Below are positions 25,771 to 34,512 of a stretch of DNA of 34,704 bases, in pieces. Position 1 is the first letter of the stretch. Each line of letters begins with the position of its first letter. The notes below the pieces were generated by a model. It saw only the letters and a program-made list of their open reading frames with translations, ran no database searches and was not told the origin of the DNA. Source of the stretch: Acidimicrobium ferrooxidans DSM 10331 (GTDB taxonomy: Bacteria; Actinomycetota; Acidimicrobiia; Acidimicrobiales; Ilumatobacteraceae); the NCBI GenBank assembly GCA_945900735.1, contig CAMDJX010000007.1, positions 1 to 34,704 on the forward strand, given 5' to 3'. Made by a program: the position numbers and the translations under genes.

Positions 25771-27297
25771 CTACTTGGCCTCTGGACGAAGGGTGGGGAA
25801 CAGGATCACGTCCTTAATTGAACCTGCTGCCGAGAGCAACATGACAAGTCGGTCGATACCAATTCCGAGGCCTGCGGTTGGTGGCATGCCAAATTCCAGT
25901 GCGCGCAGGTAATCCTCGTCCATGCTGCCGGCCTCGTGGTCGCCCGCGGCTTTGGACTTCTGCTCGTCCTCGAAGCGCACGCGCTGCTCGATCGGGTCGT
26001 TCAACTCGCTGTAGCCGTTGGCAATTTCGCGTGCACCAATGAACAGCTCGAACCGCTCCGTCAGGTGCGGGTCGTTGCGGTCGGCTCGGGCAAGCGGCGA
26101 AATCTCTACCGGGTGGCCAGTAACAAAAGTTGGTTGTTGCAGCGTGCCTTCAGCCAGTTCGGCAAAGATCTCTTCAATAATTCGGCCGGAACCCCAGTGG
26201 CCTTCGGTTTTTACTTTGTGTTGCGCCGCAATCTTGCGCACTGCGTCAACAGGCATGCTCGGGTGCAACGTTTCGCCAGTGGCTTCGCTTGCCAAATCAA
26301 TCATGCGCACTTTGCGCCACGGCTGGGCCAAGTCGAACTGTTCGTCATTAATAGTGACGGTGGTTGTGCCAAGCGATTCGCGCGCGGCGTTGGTAATCAG
26401 CAGTTCGGTAAGCGCCATAACTTCGGTGTAGTCGCCATAGGCCTGGTAGCTCTCCATCATGGTGAACTCGGGGTTGTGGCGCGTTGAAATGCCTTCGTTG
26501 CGAAACACGCGGCCAATTTCAAACACGCGCTCCATGCCGCCAACGATGAGGCGCTTCAAGTGCAGTTCGAGTGCGATGCGCAAAAACAATTGCATGTCGA
26601 GCGTGTTGTGGTGCGTGATGAATGGGCGAGCATGGGCACCGCCCACTTCCATATGCAGCACTGGCGTTTCTACTTCAATGAATTTTTGATCGTGCAGGGT
26701 TTTTCTGAAGCTTGCAATAGTTGCGTGACGAACCTCGAATGTGCGGCGCGCTTCTTCGTTGATGATCAGGTCGGCGTAGCGCTGGCGGTAACGGGTATCT
26801 ACATCGGTAAGCCCATGCCATTTGTCGGGCAGTGGGCGAACGGCTTTCGAAAGCAGCATTGCTGTCTCAACTTTCACCGATAGCTCGCCTTTACGCGTGG
26901 TCATCACTAAGCCAGTAACACCAACCCAGTCACCCAAGTCGAAATCGTTGATTGCATCAAACTGTTCGTCGCCAACTACCGACTTGCTAATGAACAACTG
27001 AATCTCGTTGCCGCGGTCGCGCAACGTGCAGAATATAAGTTTGCCCTGGTCGCGCTTTAACAAGATGCGGCCCGCAACCGTGACCGATTGTGTTGTTTCG
27101 TTGCCTGCCTCTAATTGCCCAAATGCTTCGCGCACTTCGCCAAGCGTGTGCGTGCGGTCGAAGCGGTAGGGGTAGGGGTTTGTGCCGGCCTGGCGTAACG
27201 AATCAATGTGCCCAAGTCGGCGTTCGCGTTCGGCGGCAAGGCCGTGGGCGGCTTGTTCGGGCGTCAGCTCTTCGGGTGTTTCGTCGGCTGAAGTCAC
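25771..27297 (-). CDS. lysS: lysyl-tRNA synthetase, class II
   Basis: [20 protein letters not shown]...[24 protein letters not shown]...[23 protein letters not shown]...[13 protein letters not shown]. Confidence 0.96.
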   Translation of the reverse strand: MTSADETPEELTPEQAAHGLAAERERRLGHIDSLRQAGTNPYPYRFDRTHTLGEVREAFGQLEAGNETTQSVTVAGRILLKRDQGKLIFCTLRDRGNEIQLFISKSVVGDEQFDAINDFDLGDWVGVTGLVMTTRKGELSVKVETAMLLSKAVRPLPDKWHGLTDVDTRYRQRYADLIINEEARRTFEVRHATIASFRKTLHDQKFIEVETPVLHMEVGGAHARPFITHHNTLDMQLFLRIALELHLKRLIVGGMERVFEIGRVFRNEGISTRHNPEFTMMESYQAYGDYTEVMALTELLITNAARESLGTTTVTINDEQFDLAQPWRKVRMIDLASEATGETLHPSMPVDAVRKIAAQHKVKTEGHWGSGRIIEEIFAELAEGTLQQPTFVTGHPVEISPLARADRNDPHLTERFELFIGAREIANGYSELNDPIEQRVRFEDEQKSKAAGDHEAGSMDEDYLRALEFGMPPTAGLGIGIDRLVMLLSAAGSIKDVILFPTLRPEAK

Positions 27298-27303
27298 GCA
27301 GTA

Positions 27304-27309
27304 AAACTA
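27304..27309 (-). promoter_or_regulatory. candidate leaderless -10 (TAGTTT) for lysS
   Basis: Minus strand TAGTTT-TACTGC-GTG 27297. Confidence 0.5.
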
Positions 27310-27331
27310 GTCGCGCGGCGCGCGCCCCCGC

Positions 27332-29080
27332 TTATTCAATTACGGCAAGTACATCGCCCGAGCCGACGGTGTCGCCGGCTTTGACGTTGATCTTGGCAAT
27401 CTTGCCTGCCTTCTCGGCAGTGATCTGGTTTTCCATCTTCATTGCCTCGAGCACAACGATCGAGTCGCCTACCGCAACGGTTTGGCCAACTTCAACATTG
27501 ACCTTGACGATGGTTCCCTGCATTGGTGCGGCAACGTCGCCGGTTGCCAAAGCGCCGCCGGAGCTTCCCGAACCGCGGGTTGGCTTCTTCGACTTCTTGG
27601 CAACGCCAGCCGTAAATTCGGGCACCCACATTTTTACGTCGAAGCGTTTGCCGTTCACTTCCACCGTGGTGGAACGTTCGATCAGCCCGTCTTCTGGTGC
27701 CTCGCCGCCACCCGCGCTGGAAACCAGTTTGGAAAGGTCGAGTGTTTCTTCCACCCACTTCGTGCTGTGCGTTACTGCACTGAAATCGGGGTGGCGCAAA
27801 ATGGCCAGGTCGGCAGGGATGGTGGTGTGCACGCCCTCGATCACCATTTCTTCAAGTGCGCGAATGGTTCGGGCAATCGCGGTGGCGCGGTCTTTGCCCC
27901 ACACAATCAATTTGCCAACAAGGTTGTCGTAATACTGGCTCACGGTGTCGCCGGCTTCGTAGCCGCCGTCGAAGCGTGTGCCGAAACCGTCTGGTGTAGT
28001 CAGCTTGGTGATCGTTCCTGGCGACGGCAAAAACTTTCCGGCGGTTGGGTTCTCGGCGTTGATGCGCACTTCGATGCCGTGGCCGTTGCGCAATGCAGCA
28101 ACTTGCTTTTGTGTCATCGGAAGTTTTTCGCCCGATGCAACGCGAATCTGCCATTCCACCAAGTCGATGCCAGTGATCACTTCGGTCACTGGGTGTTCTA
28201 CTTGCAGGCGGGTGTTCATTTCCAAGAAGAAGAAGTCGTCGTCTTGGTAGATGAATTCCACGGTGCCGGCGTTGTAATAGCCAACTGCTTTGGCTGCTTT
28301 CACGGCGGCTGCACCCATTGCTTCTTCCATGCCGTCTGGCAGGCCAGGTGCTGGTGCTTCTTCAATCAGTTTTTGGTGTCGACGTTGTGCCGAGCAGTCG
28401 CGGGTGGAGACCCACACCACGTTGCCGTGCTTGTCACCAACAAGTTGTACTTCAATGTGTCGCGGCCATGTGAGGTAGCGCTCGACATAAATTTCGTCGC
28501 GGCCGAAGAATGCTTTCGACTCGCGTTGTGCCGAGTCCATTGCTTCTTGCACTTGGTCGGCCGATTGCACCACTTTCATTCCGCGGCCACCGCCACCGAA
28601 TGCAGCTTTGATTGCTATTGGCCAACCAAATTCATTTCCGAAATCAGTGATCTCTTTTGCGCTGGTTACAAACTCGGTAGTGCCAGGCACGATTGGTGCG
28701 CCACCGCGCAAGGCTGCCTTGCGCGAAGAAACTTTGTCGCCCATTTCAACGATGGCTTCTGGTGGAGGCCCGATGAATGCCACACCCATGTCGGTGATGG
28801 CGCGGGCGAAGTCGGCGTTCTCGCTGAAGAATCCGTAACCAGGGTGCACGCCGTCGGCGCCGCACTTGCGAATGGCATCAAGAATTGCTTCGGTGTTCAA
28901 ATAACTTTCTGCTGCCGTTTGGCCGCCAAGCGCAAAGGCTTCGTCGGCGAGGCGCACATGCAAGGCGTTGCGATCCAACTCGGAATACACGGCAACGGTG
29001 GCAATGCCCATCTCGCGAGCGGTGCGGATGACGCGTACGGCAATTTCGCCGCGGTTGGCTATCAGGATTTTTTTCAACAC
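27332..29080 (-). CDS. acyl-CoA carboxylase alpha chain (biotin carboxylase + BCCP)
   Basis: KILIANRGEIAVRVIRTAREMGI; GGGGRGMKVV; EMNTRLQVEHPVTE; biotinylation motif VVLEAMKMEN. Confidence 0.95.
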   Translation of the reverse strand: MLKKILIANRGEIAVRVIRTAREMGIATVAVYSELDRNALHVRLADEAFALGGQTAAESYLNTEAILDAIRKCGADGVHPGYGFFSENADFARAITDMGVAFIGPPPEAIVEMGDKVSSRKAALRGGAPIVPGTTEFVTSAKEITDFGNEFGWPIAIKAAFGGGGRGMKVVQSADQVQEAMDSAQRESKAFFGRDEIYVERYLTWPRHIEVQLVGDKHGNVVWVSTRDCSAQRRHQKLIEEAPAPGLPDGMEEAMGAAAVKAAKAVGYYNAGTVEFIYQDDDFFFLEMNTRLQVEHPVTEVITGIDLVEWQIRVASGEKLPMTQKQVAALRNGHGIEVRINAENPTAGKFLPSPGTITKLTTPDGFGTRFDGGYEAGDTVSQYYDNLVGKLIVWGKDRATAIARTIRALEEMVIEGVHTTIPADLAILRHPDFSAVTHSTKWVEETLDLSKLVSSAGGGEAPEDGLIERSTTVEVNGKRFDVKMWVPEFTAGVAKKSKKPTRGSGSSGGALATGDVAAPMQGTIVKVNVEVGQTVAVGDSIVVLEAMKMENQITAEKAGKIAKINVKAGDTVGSGDVLAVIE

Positions 29081-29087
29081 GAGTGAC

Positions 29088-29093
29088 TATCTT
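29088..29093 (+). promoter_or_regulatory. candidate leaderless -10 (TATCTT) for birA
   Basis: TATCTT-TGCCTA-ATG 29100. Confidence 0.5.
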
Positions 29094-29099
29094 TGCCTA

Positions 29100-29852
29100 A
29101 TGAGCCATATCAATGCCAACTCACTTGGGGCAGACGCCGATTGGCCCAATGGGTGGCAGGTTCGCAGGGTGGCCGAAACGGGCAGCACTAACGCCGATTT
29201 ACTGCTTGCGGGGGAGGGCGGTGCCCCACATCACAGCGTGCTGATGGCCGATTTCCAGTCGTCAGGTAAGGGCAGGCTAGACCGCACGTGGGTAGCCGAG
29301 CCCGGTACCAACCTTTTGGTGTCGCTGCTCTTTCGCCTGGACGCCGGTGCGCAACGACCGCTGCATCAATTTACGCAAATGGTGGGCATGGCTGCAGCGC
29401 GCGCGTGCACCCAGGTTGCGGGCGTAACACCAAACATGAAATGGCCAAACGATTTGTTGGTAAACAACAAAAAGTTTTCTGGCATTCTTGCGCAAGGCGC
29501 GCCGCAGTTTGTGGTGGTGGGCATCGGTGTCAATGTTGGTTGGGCGCCCGAGGGGGCAACCTCACTTGTGCACGAAGCACCTGCATGCGCGGCAAAGCCA
29601 ACCGACGTGTTGCGCGCAATGCTTCCGCATATTGCTTCGTTCGAGTCGCTTACACCGCAGCAACTTCACCAGCTGTACCAAGACGAACTCTCCACCATTG
29701 GCCAGCGCGTACGCGTGGAACAACATGGCGGTGCTGTGTTGGAGGGAATTGCGGTTGCGGTGCACACCGATGGCAGGTTGTTGGTGCGCGAAGACAACGG
29801 CGCTGAGCATCATGTTGATACGGGCGACGTGGTCCATCTGCGTTCGGCCTAA
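29100..29852 (+). CDS. birA: biotin--[acetyl-CoA-carboxylase] ligase
   Basis: ETGSTNADLL; SSGKGRLDRTWVAEPGTNLLVSLL; KWPNDLLVNNKKFSGIL; VVVGIGVNVGW. ATG 29100; the track's upstream extension is spurious. Confidence 0.92.
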   Translation: MSHINANSLGADADWPNGWQVRRVAETGSTNADLLLAGEGGAPHHSVLMADFQSSGKGRLDRTWVAEPGTNLLVSLLFRLDAGAQRPLHQFTQMVGMAAARACTQVAGVTPNMKWPNDLLVNNKKFSGILAQGAPQFVVVGIGVNVGWAPEGATSLVHEAPACAAKPTDVLRAMLPHIASFESLTPQQLHQLYQDELSTIGQRVRVEQHGGAVLEGIAVAVHTDGRLLVREDNGAEHHVDTGDVVHLRSA

Positions 29853-29856
29853 CGAC

Positions 29857-29862
29857 TACCGT
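29857..29862 (+). promoter_or_regulatory. candidate leaderless -10 (TACCGT) for the LCP gene
   Basis: TACCGT, 5 nt, ATG 29868. Confidence 0.35.
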
Positions 29863-29867
29863 CAAAG

Positions 29868-30887
29868 ATGGTGACAACGAACGAAACTCCGCGGCGGCGA
29901 AAGAATTCGTGGTTGAATGCGTTGCTCACGCTGGTCATTGCCGCACTCGTTACCACCATCGCCGGCACCAATGGTTTGGTCCGCGCATTGCGCAGCGAAC
30001 TAGATGGCGTGAAACGCGAAAGCGTTGCCACCACCGCGCTGTCGCCCGCGCATCCCGACTTTGAAAACTATTTGTTTGTTGGTTCCGATTCGCGCGCTGG
30101 CTCCGACCCGTCGGATCCGGACTACAACAATGTTGGCGCCGAGGGCGACATCGGCGGGCAGCGAAGCGACACCTTGATGGTGATGCACTACGTGAAAGCG
30201 ACAGGAACGGTTTCGTTGCTGTCGATACCGCGCGACTTGTGGGTGTACATCGGCGATGGCGACGAGAGCCAGCGCGTAAATACCGCCTATCAGTTGGGTA
30301 CCGACGTGCTGGTGCGCACCGTGCAACGCGCGCTGAACATTCCCATTCATCACTATGTCGAAATCGATTTCCAGGGTTTCAAAACCATTGTCGATTCGGT
30401 TGGTGGTGTCTCTGTGTGTGTCGATCACGCATCGCGCGACAAACACACGGGCCTGTTCATGAAGCCCGGCTGTTCCACGCTCGACGGGGTAGAGGCGCTT
30501 GCGTTTGCGCGAAGCCGATTCTTCGAGCAAAAGATCGATGGCGATTGGCAGGTGGATGGATCTTCCGACATTGGCCGCACCGCACGTCAACGCCTGTTTG
30601 TGCAGGCGCTTGCAAAAAGCGCGGTGCTCGGCGTTTCCGACAACCCGTTCAGCGTCGGCAGCGTTATCGAAGGCGCGCTCGGCGCAGTGATGGTCGACGA
30701 ACAACTGAATCTCATCGAGTTCGGCAAGAAAATGCGCCCGGCTGCCAGCGGCAAGATTGCATCGTTTCCACTTGCCGTCTACGGCGACACCATCGGCGGT
30801 AACTCGGTGTTGCAATTAGGCGAGGACGCAGCCGAACTGTTGGCATTTTTTGCGGGCACCGGCCCGCGGCCTGTACTTAACCCTTAG
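29868..30887 (+). CDS. LytR-CpsA-Psr (LCP) family protein
   Basis: N-terminal TM; NYLFVGSDSR; RSDTLMVMHY; SIPRDLWVYI; GVEALAFARSR; RTARQRLFVQAL. Confidence 0.93.
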   Translation: MVTTNETPRRRKNSWLNALLTLVIAALVTTIAGTNGLVRALRSELDGVKRESVATTALSPAHPDFENYLFVGSDSRAGSDPSDPDYNNVGAEGDIGGQRSDTLMVMHYVKATGTVSLLSIPRDLWVYIGDGDESQRVNTAYQLGTDVLVRTVQRALNIPIHHYVEIDFQGFKTIVDSVGGVSVCVDHASRDKHTGLFMKPGCSTLDGVEALAFARSRFFEQKIDGDWQVDGSSDIGRTARQRLFVQALAKSAVLGVSDNPFSVGSVIEGALGAVMVDEQLNLIEFGKKMRPAASGKIASFPLAVYGDTIGGNSVLQLGEDAAELLAFFAGTGPRPVLNP

Positions 30888-32790
30888 TCAGGGTTTTTGC
30901 TCGCGCCGCAAAATCATCGGCGGTTGCTGCTTGTCCAACACGATTGCCCTGCATCAAGTCGCAACCCAGCAGGCGCAACCGTTGCATCTGATCCTCTGTT
31001 GTCACCCATTCGGCCACCACGCTCATGTTCAGTGAGTGCGCCAACTGCACGATAGAGCGCACGATTGGGTCGTCTCCGCCTTGTTGCCCAATGTCGCGCA
31101 CCATGCTGCCGTCCAACTTCAAATAGTCGGCCGGGCAGTCGCGCAGGTATGCGAGCGAGGAGTAGCCGGTTCCAAAATTGTCGAGCGCAAGTTTTACGCC
31201 AAGCCGCTTCAACGCGTTGATCGTGCGCATCACGGCGGGGTTGTCGCTGAGCATCGTCTTTTCCGTAATTTCAATGGTGAGGTGTTGCGCATCAAGTTGC
31301 GCGTCGCGCAACGAACCCATGACACGCTCTACAAATGCGGCGTCGTTCAATTGTCGTGTCGAAACATTGACGTGCATCACAAACGAGCGGTCGACAACGC
31401 CGGCATCAATCCATGCGCGTGCATCGGCGCACGCTGTGCGAATTGACCAGTCGCCAATGGGCCCGATAGCGCCCGACTCTTCGGCGAGGTCGAGAAACAT
31501 TGGCGGCGTCAGTAGGCCGCGTTCGGCATGGTTCCAGCGCAACAACGCCTCGGCACCCGCAATGCGGCCCGTGAGTGTGGAAACAACTGGCTGATACATC
31601 AAGAACAATTCTTTCGTTGCCAGCGCGCGCTCTAGCTCGGCCGAAAGCGACGAACGCTCCTTGGCGTTCTTGCGCATTTCTTCGCTGTACAACTCGCAGC
31701 GGCCGCGGCCTCGTTGCTTGGCGCGGTACATGGCCGTGTCGGCGTTATTCAACAGCGTTACTGCCGCATCCTTCGGCGCCTGCTCGGCCAGCAGTGCCGG
31801 CGTTGCCAGCGCAATACCAATGCTGGCGCTCGTAAATATCTCGATGCCTTGCAAAATCACTTGCCCCGTCATCGCTTGACGCACGCGCTCGGCAACATCC
31901 ATTGCAACGTGCTCGTCGCCCAGGCCGTCGCACAACACCACAAATTCGTCGCCGCCGATGCGGGCAACAATGTCGGATGGGCGAGTGGCGCTTGCCAATC
32001 GTTTGGCAATGGTGTTCAGCAACTGGTCGCCAACGTTGTGGCCTATGTTGTCGTTGACATCTTTCAGTTTGTCTAAGTCCACGAACAACACGCCAACGCC
32101 GCGCTTCAATGTGATGCTGCGCTCTAGCGCCTCGCTCAGTTTGCGCAAGAACAACACACGGTTTGGCAAACCTGTCAGCGCATCATGCGTTGCTTGGAAG
32201 GCAAGTTCGTCTTGCACTTGCTTCGCTTCCGTTATGTCGCGGGCAATTACCGAGAAGTGCTGCACCGCGCCGTCTGCCTCGCGAACAATGTGCAGCGTTA
32301 ACGCAAGCGTGCGCATGATGCCGTCGGGGCTGCGGAAACCAAGTTCGCCTTCCCACGTGTTGTTGGCCGAGTTGGCAACAACTTCACGCGGCACCTGATC
32401 GCGAATTGCTTGAATGAACAACTGTGTCGCAGCATCGGTGGTGGCAGAGTGCTCCGAAACACCAATCAGTGTTCGCGCACCGTCGTTAACAAACAAGAAC
32501 TCGCCGCGTGGGTCGAAAACAATGACAGCGTCTACCGACGAGTCGAGCAAACCAATCAGTTGGTTGCTCAACACTCGACGGTTCACCGAATCGGTTACGT
32601 CGTGCGCAGTGCCAATGAACCCTGTGTTGTCGGGAAGTGGCTGCGTCGAGACGCCAACCCAAAATGCTTCGCCAGTTGGTTTCCACAAACGAAACTCCAC
32701 GCTGAACGGTTGGCCGCTTTCGCGCGAGCGCTGCCATGCTTCTTCCGCATATGCACGATCCGATGGTTGAGCGTTCGACCACGGCGCCAC
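30877..32790 (-). CDS. PAS-GGDEF-EAL protein (start as in track; true 5' end probably upstream)
   Basis: RPSDIVARIGGDEF (I-site RxxD + GGDEF), GAEALLRW (EAL), LDNFGTGYSSL. PAS reading frame continues upstream to an in-frame TAG at 32950-32952. Confidence 0.93.
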   Translation of the reverse strand: MAPWSNAQPSDRAYAEEAWQRSRESGQPFSVEFRLWKPTGEAFWVGVSTQPLPDNTGFIGTAHDVTDSVNRRVLSNQLIGLLDSSVDAVIVFDPRGEFLFVNDGARTLIGVSEHSATTDAATQLFIQAIRDQVPREVVANSANNTWEGELGFRSPDGIMRTLALTLHIVREADGAVQHFSVIARDITEAKQVQDELAFQATHDALTGLPNRVLFLRKLSEALERSITLKRGVGVLFVDLDKLKDVNDNIGHNVGDQLLNTIAKRLASATRPSDIVARIGGDEFVVLCDGLGDEHVAMDVAERVRQAMTGQVILQGIEIFTSASIGIALATPALLAEQAPKDAAVTLLNNADTAMYRAKQRGRGRCELYSEEMRKNAKERSSLSAELERALATKELFLMYQPVVSTLTGRIAGAEALLRWNHAERGLLTPPMFLDLAEESGAIGPIGDWSIRTACADARAWIDAGVVDRSFVMHVNVSTRQLNDAAFVERVMGSLRDAQLDAQHLTIEITEKTMLSDNPAVMRTINALKRLGVKLALDNFGTGYSSLAYLRDCPADYLKLDGSMVRDIGQQGGDDPIVRSIVQLAHSLNMSVVAEWVTTEDQMQRLRLLGCDLMQGNRVGQAATADDFAARAKTLTKG

Positions 32791-32962
32791 ACCAGGAGTG
32801 AAACCAGCGCCACCCAGAGCGAGTGTTCGAAAAGCGTCGTTAGCGGCGGTCAGTCGACCATGGTTGTCGGTCTGAAATACCCCAATTGGGAGGGACGCGG
32901 CTGATTGGTCAATATCCCTATTGTGACAGGTTGACCCATGCAGGAATGGCTAACTGGCGTGT

Positions 32963-33556
32963 TCAGCCGGTAACGACGAAAGTGTTCGAAACAGTGTCGA
33001 GGGCGGCAAGTTCGATGGCATTAATCAGTGTGATGCTGTCGGTTCCGTCGGGCAGATCCAGCTGTTGTGGAAGCCCATATCCAGTAAGACGAAACGTGTG
33101 AGTTTCGCCGGCTGGCGCGCATGGCGCGTGGTAGCCAGTGGTGCCGGCCACATTGATTGCCTGAATGGCGCCAGCAGGCACGGCGTTTTCGCTCAACGTG
33201 GGTTGAGTCACATCGATGTTGGCAACGATCCAGTGCATGGCCGAGCCGGCCGTTTCGTCCACCAAACTGACGGCAAGCGAGACAACGTCGGGCGCAATAT
33301 TGGAAAACGTGATGGACGGCGAAATGCTGCCGCCGGTGCACGTGAACATGGCGTCGATGGCGCCGCCGTCGGCCCACGGCGTAGTGATGGAAAAACCCGT
33401 GCCAACGGTTTCGGCAATTGTGGTGACGATCGCAATGGATTGTGTTTGGTCTGGCGAAGGCGCGCTCATGTCGCGGCCATCTCGCGAACAGGCAGTAACG
33501 AGTGCGCTCAGCGCGACCAACGTTGCAAGGTTTCGGGCAATTCGATTCATCTGCAC
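32963..33556 (-). CDS. YbhB/YbcL-like (PEBP/RKIP) lipoprotein
   Basis: Lipobox LVTAC; MFTCTGGSISPSITFSNIAPDVVSLAVSLVDETAGSAMHWIVANI; GYHAPCAPAGETHTFRLTGYGL. Start 33556 (GTG) or 33550 (ATG). Confidence 0.88.
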   Translation of the reverse strand: MQMNRIARNLATLVALSALVTACSRDGRDMSAPSPDQTQSIAIVTTIAETVGTGFSITTPWADGGAIDAMFTCTGGSISPSITFSNIAPDVVSLAVSLVDETAGSAMHWIVANIDVTQPTLSENAVPAGAIQAINVAGTTGYHAPCAPAGETHTFRLTGYGLPQQLDLPDGTDSITLINAIELAALDTVSNTFVVTG

Positions 33557-33562
33557 CAGCAA

Positions 33563-33568
33563 AGGTTA
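33563..33568 (-). promoter_or_regulatory. candidate leaderless -10 (TAACCT) for the PEBP gene
   Basis: Minus strand TAACCT-TTGCTG-GTG 33556. Confidence 0.4.
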
Positions 33569-33581
33569 CGACATGGAGCAC

Positions 33582-33587
33582 TACAGT
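33582..33587 (+). promoter_or_regulatory. candidate leaderless -10 (TACAGT) for the LmbE/Mca gene
   Basis: TACAGT, 7 nt, GTG 33595. Confidence 0.45.
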
Positions 33588-33594
33588 GCTGAGC

Positions 33595-34512
33595 GTGAAT
33601 TTGTCGAATACTCCGTTGTGCGTGCTTACTGTGCATGCACACCCCGACGACGAAGCATCAAAGGGTGCGCCAACCATGGCCATGTACGCGCAGCAAGGCG
33701 TGCGCACCGTGCTGGTGTGTTGCACGGGCGGCGAAGAGGGCGATGTCAACAACCCTGCACTGAAAGAACCGGGCCAACCATTTCACGGCCTCGACGCCGC
33801 AGAGGAAAAAGCGTTGCTCGCACGTCTTCGCCCAGCCGAGTTGGATGCCGCGGCAAAAGTAATTGGTTTCCATCACGTAGAAATGTTGGGCTACCGCGAT
33901 TCGGGCATGGCCGACAGCCCTACCAATAACAACCCCGCCTGTTTTCACATGGCCGACATCGACGAAGCGGTTGGCAAGTTGGTTGCAGTCATTCGCCGCG
34001 AACGCCCGCAGGTGTTAGTCACGTACAACGAAGATCAACGCGGCTATCCGCACCCCGATCACTTAAAGGTGCACGACATCAGCGTGCTCGCATTCGATCG
34101 CGCCGCAGACGACGAGTGGTATCCAGAAGCAGGCGAGCCATGGCAGCCAGTGAAGATGTATTACTCCACGTGGTCGCGCATGCGATTAACCGCAATTCAC
34201 GAAGCGCAGTTGCGCCTGCGTGGCAAGTCGCCGTTCGACGAAACGTGGTTCGATCGCCTCGATCTAGACAGCCAGATCACCACCCGCATTCCTGTTGCGC
34301 AATTTATGTACGCGCGTTCGGGCGCACTTCGCGCGCACAAAACCCAAGTAGATGAAAACGAGCCATTCTGGTTTGGCCTCAGCGATGACGAACTTGCCCA
34401 GGTTTACCCGTTCGACGACTGGGTGCTGGCAAAGTCGCTTGTTCGTGGCGCGCCGCTTGAAGCCGGGCAATACGAAGACGATTTCTTTCGCGGTATTCGC
34501 GCAAGCAAATAG
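33595..34512 (+). CDS. mca: LmbE-family amidase, mycothiol S-conjugate amidase-like
   Basis: VHAHPDDEASKGAPTMAMYAQQGVRTVLVCCTGGEEGD; GYRDSGM; YPHPDHLKVHD; GRT2-like metal-site His/Asp set. GTG 33595 preferred. Confidence 0.88.
   Translation: MNLSNTPLCVLTVHAHPDDEASKGAPTMAMYAQQGVRTVLVCCTGGEEGDVNNPALKEPGQPFHGLDAAEEKALLARLRPAELDAAAKVIGFHHVEMLGYRDSGMADSPTNNNPACFHMADIDEAVGKLVAVIRRERPQVLVTYNEDQRGYPHPDHLKVHDISVLAFDRAADDEWYPEAGEPWQPVKMYYSTWSRMRLTAIHEAQLRLRGKSPFDETWFDRLDLDSQITTRIPVAQFMYARSGALRAHKTQVDENEPFWFGLSDDELAQVYPFDDWVLAKSLVRGAPLEAGQYEDDFFRGIRASK

Noticed and set aside
27482-29086. 534-aa + strand ORF opposite the biotin carboxylase gene
   Set aside because: Antisense shadow ORF; Cys/His/Phe-rich composition without family motifs, while the minus-strand ORF is a clear carboxylase.
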